NCBI RefSeq assembly: GCF_907164915.1
Contig: NC_061863.1
Span: forward strand, 29,297,258 to 29,361,257
Direction: 5' to 3'
Length of the DNA: 64,000 bases
From: Impatiens glandulifera
Taxonomy: Eukaryota > Streptophyta > Magnoliopsida > Ericales > Balsaminaceae
Shown here: piece after piece, positions 46,132 to 58,179 of the stretch
Layout of the letters: each line of letters opens with the position of its first letter
Numbering within the stretch: the first letter of the stretch is position 1
Notes under the pieces: model-generated
Databases searched by the model: none
What the model was told of the DNA's origin: nothing
Seen by the model: only the letters and a program-made list of their open reading frames with translations
Position numbers and translations under genes: made by a program

Positions 46132-47947
46132 TGTTGGTTCAAATTATTTTGACCAAGTGTCAAAGTAGTTTGACTATTGGAATTTTGATGATGAATGTAT
46201 ATCTAACTCAATCTATGCGTCTAATTGCTTTTGGTGCAGGTGTATCAAAAACAGGTTATATTAGACTTGGTCTTAATGAGGTTCATTAGACCGATTTGGC
46301 ATTAGATGCACGGAGTTAGACGTGCAGTCTAACTAGCGGAGTTAGACGTGCAGTCTAACTAGCGGAGTTAGACGTGTAGTCTAACACACGAAGTTAGACG
46401 TGCAGTCTAACTAGCAGAGTTAGACGTGCAGTCTAACACACAGTGTTAGACGTGCAGTCTAACACACAGAGTTAGACGTGCAGTCTAACTAGTTGAGTTA
46501 GACGTGCAGTCTAACTAGTTGAGTTAGACGTGTAGTCTAACACACAGAGTTAGACGTGCAGTCTAACTAGCGGAGTTAGACGTGCAGTCTAACTAGCGGA
46601 GTTAGACGTGCAGTCTAACTAGTTGAGTTAGATATGCAGTCTAACTAGCGGAGTTAGACGTGCAGTCTAACTAGTTGAGTTAGATATGCAGTCTAACACA
46701 CAGAGTTAGACGTGCAGTCTAACTAGCAGAATTAGACGTGCATTCTAACTAGTAGAGTTAGACGTGCAGTCTAACACACGGAGTTAGACGTGCAGTCTAA
46801 CACACGGAGTTAGACGTGCAGTCTAACACACATAGTTAGACGTGCAGTCTAACTAGTTGAGTTAGACGTGCAGTCTAACTCCTTCAGTTTAGTCTGAAGT
46901 GAACTGTAATTAGACGTGAGGTCTAATGGAAAGAGAAAGTTAGACGTGCAATCTAACTATTGAAAGTTAGACATGCAGTGCAGTCTAACTCCTTCAGATT
47001 AGTCTGAAGTGAACTGTAATTAGACGTGAAGTCTAATCCCATTAAACTAGGTTGTCTAATGGATCATGTTATTAGACGGGGACGTCTAATTTCATTAGAC
47101 GAGGTCGTCTAAGTGAAATACGTCTAATGCCATTCTTAAGAAGTTGCTTGAAGCTAGCACCCGCCTACCCACGTTCTCTAGCTGTAGGCTACTCCTGCTC
47201 CACTTTCTTGTGAAGATCAGTACAACAACCAGCTGTAACCAATTGATTAATGCCACGTAAGAAAATATTCTTCCCACTACTTGTTTTTGCAGGAATATCC
47301 TTGAAGAATATTTGGCGCACTATCAGATTGGTACGGCCACGATCTTAGTACTCAGAGTCTGCTGTGTACTATAGAGGCGCTCCAATGGAAGTTCTCCACG
47401 TATCATTATGAAGATTCGACCTTTGGTACCTGCTCCTATTTAAAGATCCTCAAGGATAACAGAAGAATCATCGATCTATCGATACTCAGATTATTCTATC
47501 TTAACTTTCAGCTGCTTTCTTGCTTTTACTGTGTGTTAATTAAGAGAGAGTTAGAATCAAAGCATTGTATTAGCTGAGTGATATTCTTCATATTATAAGT
47601 TGAACAGTGTATGTTCTATTCAATAGTGAGCTAGTGCGATTGTATTTGATTTGTTGAAAGCTTAGTGAATCCTTTCGGTGGTTGAAAGAAGGGGTGACGT
47701 AGGAGAGTTAACTCCGAACATCCATAAACAAATTGCTGTATTGTTTCCTTCTGTCATATTTTCATTCTTGGTTAGTAACTTCAAACTCAAGCAAACATTT
47801 TCGCTCTTGAGTTGTTCAAGATTTTGCTAGAGTTTGTGCATAATAGAAAGTGATTTAAATCATTAACAAGATTTCTATTAAATCGTTTTTCTGAAGTCGT
47901 TATCAATCGCCAGACCCCCGTCTCTATTGATTACACCGATCCTATCA
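46132..47947 (+). repeat. 3' LTR, TGTTGG...CCTATCA family
   Basis: 1816 bp. Starts TGTTGGTTCAAATTATTTTG, ends CCGATCCTATCA; the same family as the solo LTR at 22763. TATA-like TATTTAAAG near 47437; structured leader motif at 47671-47730. Directly right of it lies gypsy LTR sequence, so the element inserted into, or recombined with, that LTR. Confidence 0.9.
46314..46880 (+). repeat. 26-bp palindromic tandem array, ~22 units
   Basis: Unit GTTAGACGTGCAGTCTAAC (arms GTTAGAC/GTCTAAC, loop GTGCA) separated by 7-nt spacers of only a few types (TAGCGGA, ACACAGA, TAGTTGA). More diverged units continue to about 47115. Confidence 0.95.
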
Positions 47948-49565
47948 AATCTTCTCGGAATGACCTTAGGGAGGTATTTATAATGTTCCAAGGTCGGTTG
48001 AAGCTCCTAGTGGCTTGAATTAGCCAAACTGTTCTTGACAAGTTGTCGCCGAAATATGATGATTCATCCCTATTTTGATAGGAAGAAATGATCACCATTG
48101 TAGGGTGGTCATTTCAGGCTTTAAATGAGCCTAACTGGTGGAAAAAACATCCACGACATTGTTTTAAGCACTTTCCAGTGTTCTATTGACGTTCCATCAG
48201 TGCTCTGTTAGTTCTTGGCATTCCGTTAGCGCTCAGGAAGACAGACATTTGTTGCTTCGCGTACGCGCTCGTTCTTGGCTACCGCAGGTTGTGCGGAAGC
48301 GCCTAGAGTGTCAGATAAGGACCCAACGTTCATCTGATCAACGCGACTCCTACTGCAACAAATTCATCTATTTTCGGCTACACCCGATTACAAATATATA
48401 TATAATTTTTTTATTTATAACCTTAAGGGTTTACTTGATATAGATTTTTTTTCCACCTTTAAGCTTTAATTTGATCTTTTTGAATACACAAAGTATAAAA
48501 ATACATATAACAAATATGGTACCAATTAATTAATTAATTTTTATATTTTTAGAATATAAAGAAATAATTCTTTTAGGTGAATTGAATAAAAAATTCACTC
48601 TTAATTATTTATTTTTGTCCTTTTATTTTTCCGAAACTAATTTGAGACATTATGGGTGCAAAATTTATCTCAAATATTTTTTTTATATATTTTGGCCATA
48701 ACCCTTAATTTATTTGATTAATTAACACATTAATTAATCATATTTAATTGTTTTCAATAGGTTTTTGGCAATGAGTTTATTTATTTTGATCTTATTTATT
48801 TTTAAATAATTCAAGATAATTATTTTAATTTATATATTGAGATGTTTATTTTTAGTGCTTATAGTGGCGGATAAAACAACGTCGATTTGGGGCGCTTTTG
48901 ACGAATGCAGAGCGTTCCATTAGTGCTTTTTCTTGTTTAGTTGGCGATCAGGCACTTCGTTAGCGTTTCAGCTAACGGGCGTTAGCCGTTCTAGTGAAGT
49001 GCAGGTGTGCGTTCCTTCGTTTACAACCGGCTATGCGGATGCATCTGCGGCATTGGATGAGATTCTAGCGGATATGGTTTTGGCTACACCTGATTACGAT
49101 TTTATTTTTATTTTAAAACCTTCAGGGTTTGTTTGAAATTTATTTTTCTTTCACGGATTTGGCTTTAATTTTGATCTTTTTAAATACACAAAATATTAAA
49201 ATAAATATGACAAATATTTTGCCATTATATATATATTTTTTAATATTTTAGGGTTAAATAAATAATTTTTGGGGATAAAATGGGTATTTAATTTCATCAT
49301 AAATTATTTATTTTAATCCCTTGATTTTTTCTAAAATTATTTTAAGATATAATGAGTACAACATTTATCTCAGATAATTTTATTTTTTTGTTTTGTCCAT
49401 TTCCCTTAATTAATTAGGTTTTAATTATCACAATAATTAATATAATTAATTGTTTTAATTAAGTTTTGACCTTGGGTTAATTATATTGATTTTATTTATT
49501 CGAAAATAAATCAAAATAATTATTTTAATTTTATAAATTGGGCATGTAGATTTTTAGTGCTTACA
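47948..49565 (-). repeat. Gypsy LTR fragment with a duplicated U3 part
   Basis: Matches the start of the gypsy LTR (37600-38597) in the same orientation. Two successive copies end in LTR-start motifs: TAAGCACTAAAAATA (complement near 48850-48863) and TGTAAGCACTAAAAATCTAC at 49565. Both contain CGTTAGCG-type motifs, GGCTACACC(C/T)GATTAC and the same AT-rich ends. The open frames at 48186 and 48933 are chance. Confidence 0.75.
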
Positions 49566-49590
49566 GCAGCAATGGATAATTCAAAAAAAA

Positions 49591-49822
49591 TGGCTCGAAG
49601 TTTCTATTTTATGAAGGACGTCGAAGTGGACCATTCAAACAAGATAACTTGCTGGAGATTTCCATTCTACTAAGGATATATAAATGGATAATTTAGATTA
49701 AGGCTATGGCTAGAGATTTCTATTCTACCAAGGACGCATAAGTGGATAATGTAGACAAGATAACTTGCTAGGGATTTCCATTCTACTAGAAATGCAGAAA
49801 TGGGCAATTCAGACAAAGGAGA
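49591..49822. repeat. About 58-bp tandem repeat, 4 units
   Basis: Units contain GAGATTTC(C/T)ATTCTAC(C/T)AAGGA, AAATGGATAATT(T/C)AGA and AAGATAACTTGCT. Adjacent to the gypsy LTR start. No coding capacity. Confidence 0.75.
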
Positions 49823-50387
49823 TTTTGATACTTCATCCTATCATAAATGAAGGAAAACCCAATCCAATTACACAATTACCTTAGTGTTCAAAGCTAGAGG
49901 ATTTCACAAGAATTTATTTTTCTTAATTTATAATATATCATGAATTCAGACACATCAAATGTACACTAACATCTTTAGCTACCCAATGAGAATAATACAA
50001 CCCTAGAAAGTCACAATGCATCTTTCGAAAAATGCCATTAGTCTAAACTAGAGTTCAGATAAATGATACGAGGACAAATGTCTTTAGTGCAAATACTAAA
50101 AGACCAAATGTGATTTTCCTAAAACTCTTCTAACGACTCAAGCATTTTCTTTTACCTATTAGGTCACAACTATTTCCTTACTACAAAAAGAAAATCGAAA
50201 TTGCTTTATAGTTTTAACAAAATGACCAATTTTCAAGCAAGACAATTGAGAAATTTTTAGAAGAAAATTCATCCGTTTCACTTTACACTTCTAAATGAAT
50301 CTTCCTTAAAGCACACAAATTGAATCTACTTCATCCACCTGAACCAAAAATAAAAGTGAATTATGCACAAATATTACACAACTATTA
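49823..50387. other. AT-rich spacer, no gene seen
   Basis: TTACTACAAAAAGAAAA near 50179 is weakly like a CACTA terminal repeat and could be the left end of the transposon to the right; not convincing. Confidence 0.35.
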
Positions 50388-50665
50388 GATCATTCTATTT
50401 GATCGATTCTGAACCACAAATATCAATTATATAATATTCATTTAAAACATATTGATACATAAATAATATCAAATCCTAATATCAGTATATCCTTCATGAT
50501 CATTCTATTTGTTCAATTTTGAACCATAAAAATCAAGTATATAATATCCAGTTTATAAATATTGATACATAAATTATCTCAAATCTTAATATCAATATAG
50601 CATTAATGATCATTCTACTTCATTGATTCTAAACCATAAAGATCAACTATATTAAATATATGTCA
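50388..50665. repeat. 110-bp tandem repeat, ~2.5 units
   Basis: GATCATTCTA(T/C)TT recurs at 50388, 50498 and 50608, followed each time by GATTCT(G/A)AACCA(C/T)AAA-like and ATTGATACATAAAT blocks. Confidence 0.8.
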
Positions 50666-51089
50666 AGGGAGAGAAAAGAGATGTGAGAAAACCTGAGCAA
50701 AGCGGTTAATACACCGTTGACACCTAGCAAAGCAATTATGTCCCTTCTATTTCGAGTCAATTGAGATTTCTATTATAACTGCGCTCTTGTATAAAATGTT
50801 ATAAAAAATTACAATCTACAACTTACAAAAACAAAAGTCTTCAATATTTTTTCGAAAATTTCTATCTTTATGAATTTGAAGTACCTATAAATAATAAGAA
50901 AAAATAATTATAATCAACCAACATAATAGTGAAAACATCACTAAAATTTATATAACAATTTAAAATAACAAAAATTACAAAAACATATAATTGTTTATCC
51001 ATTGAACAATGAAAATTATTCATTGTCTTCTTGAATCTCAACTAAAATGAACCAAAATAACCAAAATAGTATTTCATAGTAATATAAAC

Positions 51090-53476
51090 AATAAAATATG
51101 TAATGACATAATAGTCTGACCTATATCATAAAGCGATACACTTGGTGGCATTGATGAAATGGGAGGCATTGATGCATTGAGTGACATAAATGACATTATA
51201 ATTGCCATCTTTTTCTCAAATTCAACTTTATCACCCAATCTTTCATCGTGAACTGCTTTTAGTTTGGCTTCATTTCTAGCTTCATATGTCTTTTGATGAT
51301 TAGCTAACTTTTGTAATTCATTCTTAAGGAAAATATTCTATTGGTGGAAGTTTTTTTTGTGATTTTTTGTTTCTCAATTGTGAAGGAAGGACTCCTCCTC
51401 CTATTATAATCACAGATCCATGCTTTTGATGCCCAAATACCAATAGCAATATGTGACAATCATGACTTTTAAGACACAAAATCTTTGATTCACTAACACT
51501 TATACAACCTCCAATTTTTGAACAAAAACTTTCCGGCATTTTTAATCTTTTAAGAAATTGGCAAAGTTGTATTTTTCCTTTGGAGGACAATGTATAAGGA
51601 GCGATGGGATAATCAAGATTAATTCCATTGACAACATGATGTAAAGAATGTCTTATATTCATGAGCTGCAAATCGAGATGTGAATTAAGATTGTATTTAG
51701 TTTTACCGGGAAGATCCATAATTGTTCCAATAACACTATCACAAATATTCTTCTTATTATGCATCACGTCCAAATTATGTCTCAATAATAATGATTCCCA
51801 ATAAGGTAGCTCAAAACAAAGACTCATCTTATTCCAACTATCACCGTGACTTTCAAGAGTTATTTTTGTCCTTTTAGTAGGATCCCTACTCAAGATTATA
51901 TCTTTCAAATCTTGTACTTGATGTAAAATATATTTTCTTGATAATAATTCAGGCGCCTTTCTAATTTCAATCGTACCATCGAACAAATCTTTTTCCTTTT
52001 GAAATTTGTTGTTTTCTGAGAGAAAACATCGATGACACATGTAACACTCTTTACGACTATTTATCAATCTCATTAAGATGATATTTTTATTATAGTAAGG
52101 GCATGCTAACTTTCCTATTTTACTCCAACCAGATAAATTTTTGTGTGTAAGAAAATCATTAATCATCCATAATAATGCAGCTCGCAAAGTAAAATGCCGT
52201 GAAGTTGATGCATCAAATGTTTATATTCCAGTTTTCCACAACTCACTCAACTCATCTATCAACGATTGTAAATAAATATCAAGTGCATCTTTAGTTACGA
52301 GGAATAAGGAATAAGGATGTCAAACCAAATACTATATGATGTTTTTCCATTTTAAAAGGGTTGAAACCCATCACTTGAGAGACCAAGTCTCAAGTTACGA
52401 GGCTCTAAGGAAAAATCTTTATAATTTTCATCAAATGATTTCCATGTCATAGAATTAGCCGGATGTCTCAAAATATCATCATCAACTCTTGTACCCTTGT
52501 GCCATCTCATTAAATGAGCGGTTTTTGAGCCTTTGTAACCTTTGTGTACGTGGAAAATAATGTAAAACTTTATTTGGGATTGTTTTTCCATTGACTTTAT
52601 TTATCGTTGCTCCACTAGAATTGTCAACTTTCCATCTAGACAATCCACTGATTTTACAAGATTGCAAAATTTTGTTTTCTTTCCGAAAGAGCATAGAATT
52701 ATTTTTGCACGCATCTATATTTTAAAAAGAAAGACCAATATCCCTAATAAACTTCTTACACTCATAATATGAATCTGAAAGATTAGAAATTTAAGGTAAT
52801 ATTTTTTGCTTCAACAATTTTAACAAAATGTTAAAAGATGTATTTGTCCATTGTCCAGCATTCTTGATCAGGTGAAGTAACTTAGCTAAGTTGTCGATTT
52901 TGAAATTCTCGATCCTTGGTGCAAAGGTTCTTTGGAATCATTTAACAATCTAAAAAAAGCTTTAACTTCCTCATGTGGTTCTTCACTATCATTATCACGA
53001 TTTGAATCTTCTACATCGTTATCATTGTCTTCATCATTATCACCCTCTAATTCATCATTATCATCCTCTATCTCATCATTATCACCCTCTAATTCATTAT
53101 TATCACCCTCTAATTCATCATTATCACCCTCTAATTCATCATTATCATCCTCTAACTCATCATTATCACACTCTAATTCATCATTATCACACTCTAATTC
53201 ACCATTATCATAATCTTCATAACTTCTATATCGCTTTTCTTCATGGCAATACCAAAATGTATAACTTTGTCTTATTCCATACACAATCAAGTGGCTTTTC
53301 ACGATTTCTCTATCCAAGTAACTTATATTCCCACATTTAACACACGAACATGCAATATTACTTGTTCTACTTGATCTCTCAAAAAAGTCTAAAAAAGAAT
53401 TAACCCCTTGAATATATATTTGACTATCTCGATGTTGACGTGCAAGATTCATCCATGTTTTATCGGGTGTATGCAT
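51090..53476 (-). pseudogene. tnp2-type CACTA transposase, frameshifted and internally deleted
   Basis: N-terminus (53476-52886): transposase-associated domain (KTWMNLARQHRDSQIYIQGV; ERSSRTSNIACSCVKC; IVKSHLIVYGIRQSYTFWYC), then an acidic 7-residue repeat. The middle (52800-52350) reads YYECKKFIRDIGL, CKISGLSRWKVDN and, in another frame, RHPANSMTWKSFDENYKDF. The core (52187-51324) has RAALLWMINDFLTHKNLSGW, RKECYMCHRCFL, FELPYWESLLLRHNLDVMH and KSHDCHILLL. A frameshift near 52530, several stops and an internal loss around 52250-52350 are evident. After HDCHILLL the tnp2 sequence ends and VFGHQKHGSV...GGGVLPSQL begins, which looks like the second ORF (Ptta/En/Spm type); with one stop it runs on to about 51090 (KVEFEKKMAIIMSFMSLNAS). 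Confidence 0.85.
53030..53215 (-). repeat. In-frame 21-bp minisatellite coding an acidic repeat
   Basis: About nine units encode DNDELEG-like heptapeptides in the transposase N-terminal region. The opposite-strand frames at 52932-53340 are shadows of this repeat. Confidence 0.92.
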
Positions 53477-56311
53477 TCTACAAATAAATTATAATATCAT
53501 TTTCATATAAGACTCTTTACAAAAACTTGAATTGTTTAAGACAATTCAAATTCAAGAGTTAAAGACAACTAACACAAAATTATGCACGCTTTGTCATTTG
53601 GGTCAACAAATGTCTATCATATTTATTCCTAAGTCTATCAAATGAAAGATAACACAATAAAAGTTGATACCTGATATTTGATGAATTAATGATCAACACG
53701 CGAGAACTCTAACATTTTTTCAACGACAAGAATGGAGATGAATACCTGAAATACTATTAAGACATTAAAAAATAGAAATAATTAAAAACCACTTATGAAT
53801 GACAAAACAAAGTGGCATGAGCAGAACAAATAAGCAATGTTTAATCAATAAAATTATCAGTGTCAAAAATGATGATAAATACCCTGATTTTTTTTCATTG
53901 GAAACAGGGGCGATAGCCAAACAACTCACAATTCCATATATCTCTTTCTTATTAACTAAATTCAGCTGAAAGAATAAAGTTGATAGACAATATTCATAAT
54001 AACCATGCATTTGAAGGAGCCTTTAAGAAACTTTTTGTAGATTTGAAATAAAGAACATTTCATTATTCATGCACAAATATGAATTCAACTAATTAAAACT
54101 AACTAATGATTGCAAATTATATTATATAAGTTTTGGAAATTAGGATTCAGGATACAAATTTTATCATATTTTCAAATGATCATGCTAACATATAGACATT
54201 ACCTTACCTATATAGGGAATTAATTCAAACCTACACATAAAGCATGTTATTTAATTGAGTTTAAAGTATAATACTTCACTACGATACAATCATATAAGTT
54301 ATCGTTATTAACCTACAATAATACTGAGTTGTTTTAAAATTTTAGGTGCTACCAACATGTGAAAATAATTGCGAAAGCTAAATATTAAAATATAATCATC
54401 TTTTAGTTACAATATTATTAATTTTATGAGAGGAATAAAAAAAACAATACATAATAGAGTTTATATACTAAATTTTATTAGTTTGGTTAATGAGAATCCA
54501 GTCATTGGGAAACAATAATGAAATGGTTAAAGACAAATATTTCACGACATTTATTTATTAAATTTTTATCTGTAATAACTCTAAAATTACAAACCATGAT
54601 AGTAATCTAATTGATTTTTTCATGATGATCATTAAGATAATGTTGATGAATAGAGAAAATGGAGTTCTAATTCAATTTCAGATTCTTTTAAGTGTTTGGA
54701 CATGCTAAGTGGATGCAAGTGATTTTGTGTGTTATTTTTATTCTCCGATTTTCTTAAAGAGTAATTTGTGGGGTGTATTATTCTTGACATATACATAAAG
54801 CATGTTCATCTTCAACAATACTAAAATCTAACTGCTAACAACATTAATATAACTTTACTCTTATATCAATTTTGTTCTTAATCCTGGCAATATGGTACTT
54901 TTTTAGCAATTATATTTAATATAATTTCTTAAGTAACTGTCTGTAACATGAACTAACAAGTGCGCGTTATCTAAGCATTTATAGAAAATTCATTTGATTT
55001 CATAGTATAATTCTATCTAGAAACTCACTCACTGGTAAATATATCAAAATGATAGGTGATAGACAAAAATGATAACTGGAGGCTGGACCGTTGGACGAAA
55101 ATTGAGATGTGCTGCCGAAGAACTGAAGTAGAAGAAGACTATGTCTAGTCGTATACTGACTACTCGTCTCTCGTCTAATAGATAGTTTGAGGACTGGAGA
55201 AGAAGTGAAGAAGTGCGAATTGGCGAATCTGAAGGTAGAAGAAAGCTAAGGCGAGTTGAGAAAGAAGGTTGTTTGAATTTTGGGAGTAATCGGTGTATTG
55301 TTTGCGTCAATTCGTCGTGTATACATCTAGTTTGTTTTCTAGTAATAAATCATTCTGAGATCGATCGCAAATGCGGAAACGGAGAGCGGGAGTAGCCGGG
55401 AGAGGGAAACCAGCGCGAGGAACACTTGGAAGCGGGAGGAACGGAGAGCGGGAACGGAGAACAAAATTAACTGGATGCGGGATCAGGGAGCTGAATCTGA
55501 ATTGAAGACCTAAAACTGTTTTGTTTTTAATTTTAGAATAAACCATTTAAATAAGCATATGATCTTTTATCATTGTTTACTCTTAAACTTACTAAAAATT
55601 CAATTCATCCAACTACTCGTACCTCTGAAAAATATTACACTAAATAGCTTATGATATAGACATTGAACAAGTAATCAAAACTCTCTTAGCAAAAGTAAAT
55701 AAATAAAAAAACAAGTTAGATTAATGACAAGACAATCATGATTCATATTTTATTTATCTAATTGTTGTTTAATATGTTGACTAATATCGTGTGATTTTAT
55801 TTTCAAACTTCAGTTCTCTTATTTCTCAAAAGAATTCATGTCATTCTTTGGGTATTTAATTTGCAAAAATTTTATTTATATTTTGCAATAGATATAAATA
55901 ATGATTGTGTTCCATATAAGGAGAATTATGAAAATTGAGATATAAACAATGAATGAGCTAATATAGGTTCATTATTCTAAGTATTAGATCTAACTCCTAA
56001 TACCTCTAAATAATTGTTGTTATTTGGATATATATTAATTAATTTAAATTATAAGTAATTTTATTTAAATAATTTTTTTAAATAATAATTATAATAATAT
56101 AAATAAATTATACTATATATAACTTAAATTGTGAAATAAAATGAATGAAATAAAAAATATGTATTAAAGAGAACAATAAACAATTTAAAATATTATGATA
56201 AGATAATTCAACAAATTGATATAGATTATTTTAATTTGATATATAAATAAATTACATTTTATTTAAAACCAAGAAGGTATACCGATGGATTCAAAACCAG
56301 TGGTTACAATA

Positions 56312-56450
56312 ATGAGGGTTTTTAAGTGGTCGTTATAAAGGCTCAAATACCGATGACTTTTAAGTGGTCGTTATAAAGCTCCAAATACCGAGGACTTTTT
56401 AAATGGTCGTTATTAAACCTTAAATACATACAACTATTGTTTTGGTCAGC
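56312..56450. repeat. CACTA subterminal repeats
   Basis: Three copies of TTTTAAGTGGTCGTTATAAA-like blocks with CAAATACCGA(T/G)GAC between them, ~47 bp apart, close to the right terminus. In CACTA elements such repeats bind the element's own DNA-binding protein. Confidence 0.8.
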
Positions 56451-56509
56451 ATTGATATACTATATACTAACGATTTTTATTCCCGTTGGCATTTTTCGTC
56501 GCTATTGAA

Positions 56510-56526
56510 GCTTTTTTTTACTAGTG
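56510..56526 (-). repeat. CACTA terminal inverted repeat (right end)
   Basis: The minus strand begins CACTAGTAAAAAAAGC. The matching left repeat is not found, so the pair and the 3-bp target duplication cannot be verified. Confidence 0.7.
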
Positions 56527-58179
56527 CATCAATCGAACATGTGACGAATCATGCAATCATGTCCTAGGGATAGTAAAGGACACCCAGATTATGAAACCTA
56601 AGTTCATTTATTAACAATACATCACTAGAGATGATTGTGACATAATTATGACAGATCATGCACACAAGGATCGTACATGACATTTCATGATCCTATACTT
56701 TTAAACCTAACACCAATATTTTAGATTATAAGAAATCTAGGAGATTTTGTTTTCACTAAATGATGCTACATACTCCCAAAGAGATGTCCGCATAATTGAC
56801 AAGCAGCTTCAACTCAACATTTTACCTTTCCTCTTTGTCATGGAGCATCTCATGGTCTAGGGAGAAACAAATATACCATTTCTAGAACGGTATGATGGCT
56901 CGTCACTTTTAATAGCTTTCACTCGAGATTTAGAAATACAATTCTGTGGACACCACATTACATGCCTTCATGAGCACCATATGTGTCATCTATGAGGTGA
57001 GCTTCTTTAACGCAAAAATCTTGGCAGATCGGGATTTATTATTTAGCATCGAGCTGTCAGAGACAATGATAAGTATATTAGAAGTTATCTCCTCAAGTAT
57101 TTTCTTGGATCGAATGAGAATGAGAAAAATTATAAAGAAATGTTTAATGGTAAGAAGACCAAGCTTCTTCGCTGTTTTGACACACGGAGATAGGGGTTAA
57201 CCCCTCTAAGATTCGTTGGATTGACTTTTTAGCCATCTAGTACAATCCAAGTAAAACTTTTGACAAAGGCCACAATAGCAAGACCAATATGATTATTTTT
57301 CTAATCAAAAAACAACTCCCTGAATATGAATGGAAGGTTTGTGGTGTGCATATGGATGCAGCTAGAGATGGATCAAAAGAATGATCATCATCTTCAGTCG
57401 AAATAGACTCAAGATTCTTTGAGTAAAGGGCGATGAGGAACAATGATACTTCAGGCCTTTATTGGAGACTAGGCAACGTGAAGTCCATATTATAATTTTA
57501 ACTAAGATCAAGCCGGTGTCACACAGTAACGGTGTACTCCAAAGAATGGAGACACATAATCTTTTAGAATCAAGGCCTAAGCATAACTAGGAATTTCTTC
57601 CATAGTAGTGGTTCTACGAAGAAATTTGGTATTGAAGGTGTGAGCACCACCGCACCGTATCTTCTGAATCTAGATTAGAATATAAACGTGGATTGGAGCA
57701 TTGGACAATGACACGAAATTTTCTAGGCTAGAGTACTCACGAAACACACAAAAACTCTTATAGAGTCATATGTAGGAAAATATGGTCTCTTGGTCATACA
57801 TATACACATTTTGAATTTAAAGATTTAAAAGGATCTACTTGGAATACTATAAGTCTTCTAAATCCCTACAACTATGAGTGCCCACTTATTCTACAAATGC
57901 ATGTATTTAAGACATAGAACACAAACAACATTAGCACACACATATATGCAATTTCACATAATTTCTTAATTACTTGTGTGGAAACCCATGTTGTTCACCA
58001 TGTACATCCAACCTTATAATAGAAATAGACCCTTAATTTTCTTAATCTATTTTATCATTAAAATTAGCATAGTTCATAAAAACAGAGTTTGGCTAGTACT
58101 CAATGTACACAATAAGTTTGTACACATAGAAAAGTAATACATGATAAATAACAAAAACACCTAGTATAAAAGAGCTTTC
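56527..58179. other. Unassigned DNA, no gene recognised
   Basis: Short frames at 56946-57200 (+) and 57237-57443 (-) show no family features. Confidence 0.45.

Larger units (their letters stand above)
51090..56526 (-). mobile_element. CACTA (En/Spm) transposon, left end not found
   Basis: A tnp2-type transposase on the minus strand, and at the right edge a CACTA terminus: the complement of 56510-56526 reads CACTAGTAAAAAAAGC. Subterminal repeats with TTTTAAGTGGTCGTTATAAAG lie just inside (56312-56450). The region 53477-56310 would be the element's 5' part and contains no other gene that I can recognise. 55075-55500 is GA-rich (repeated ACGGAGAGCGGGA), a possible promoter or leader. Confidence 0.75.

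Noticed and set aside
46314..46880. CRISPR-like regular repeats and spacers
   Set aside because: Spacers are 7 nt and of only a few recurring types, repeats are perfect palindromes inside a plant LTR, and there are no cas genes.
50179..50196. Left CACTA terminal repeat
   Set aside because: TTACTACAAAAAGAAAA lacks the leading CA and matches the right terminus poorly.
52932..53340. Ser/Pro- and His/Tyr-rich plus-strand open frames
   Set aside because: They are complements of the acidic 21-bp repeat in the minus-strand transposase.
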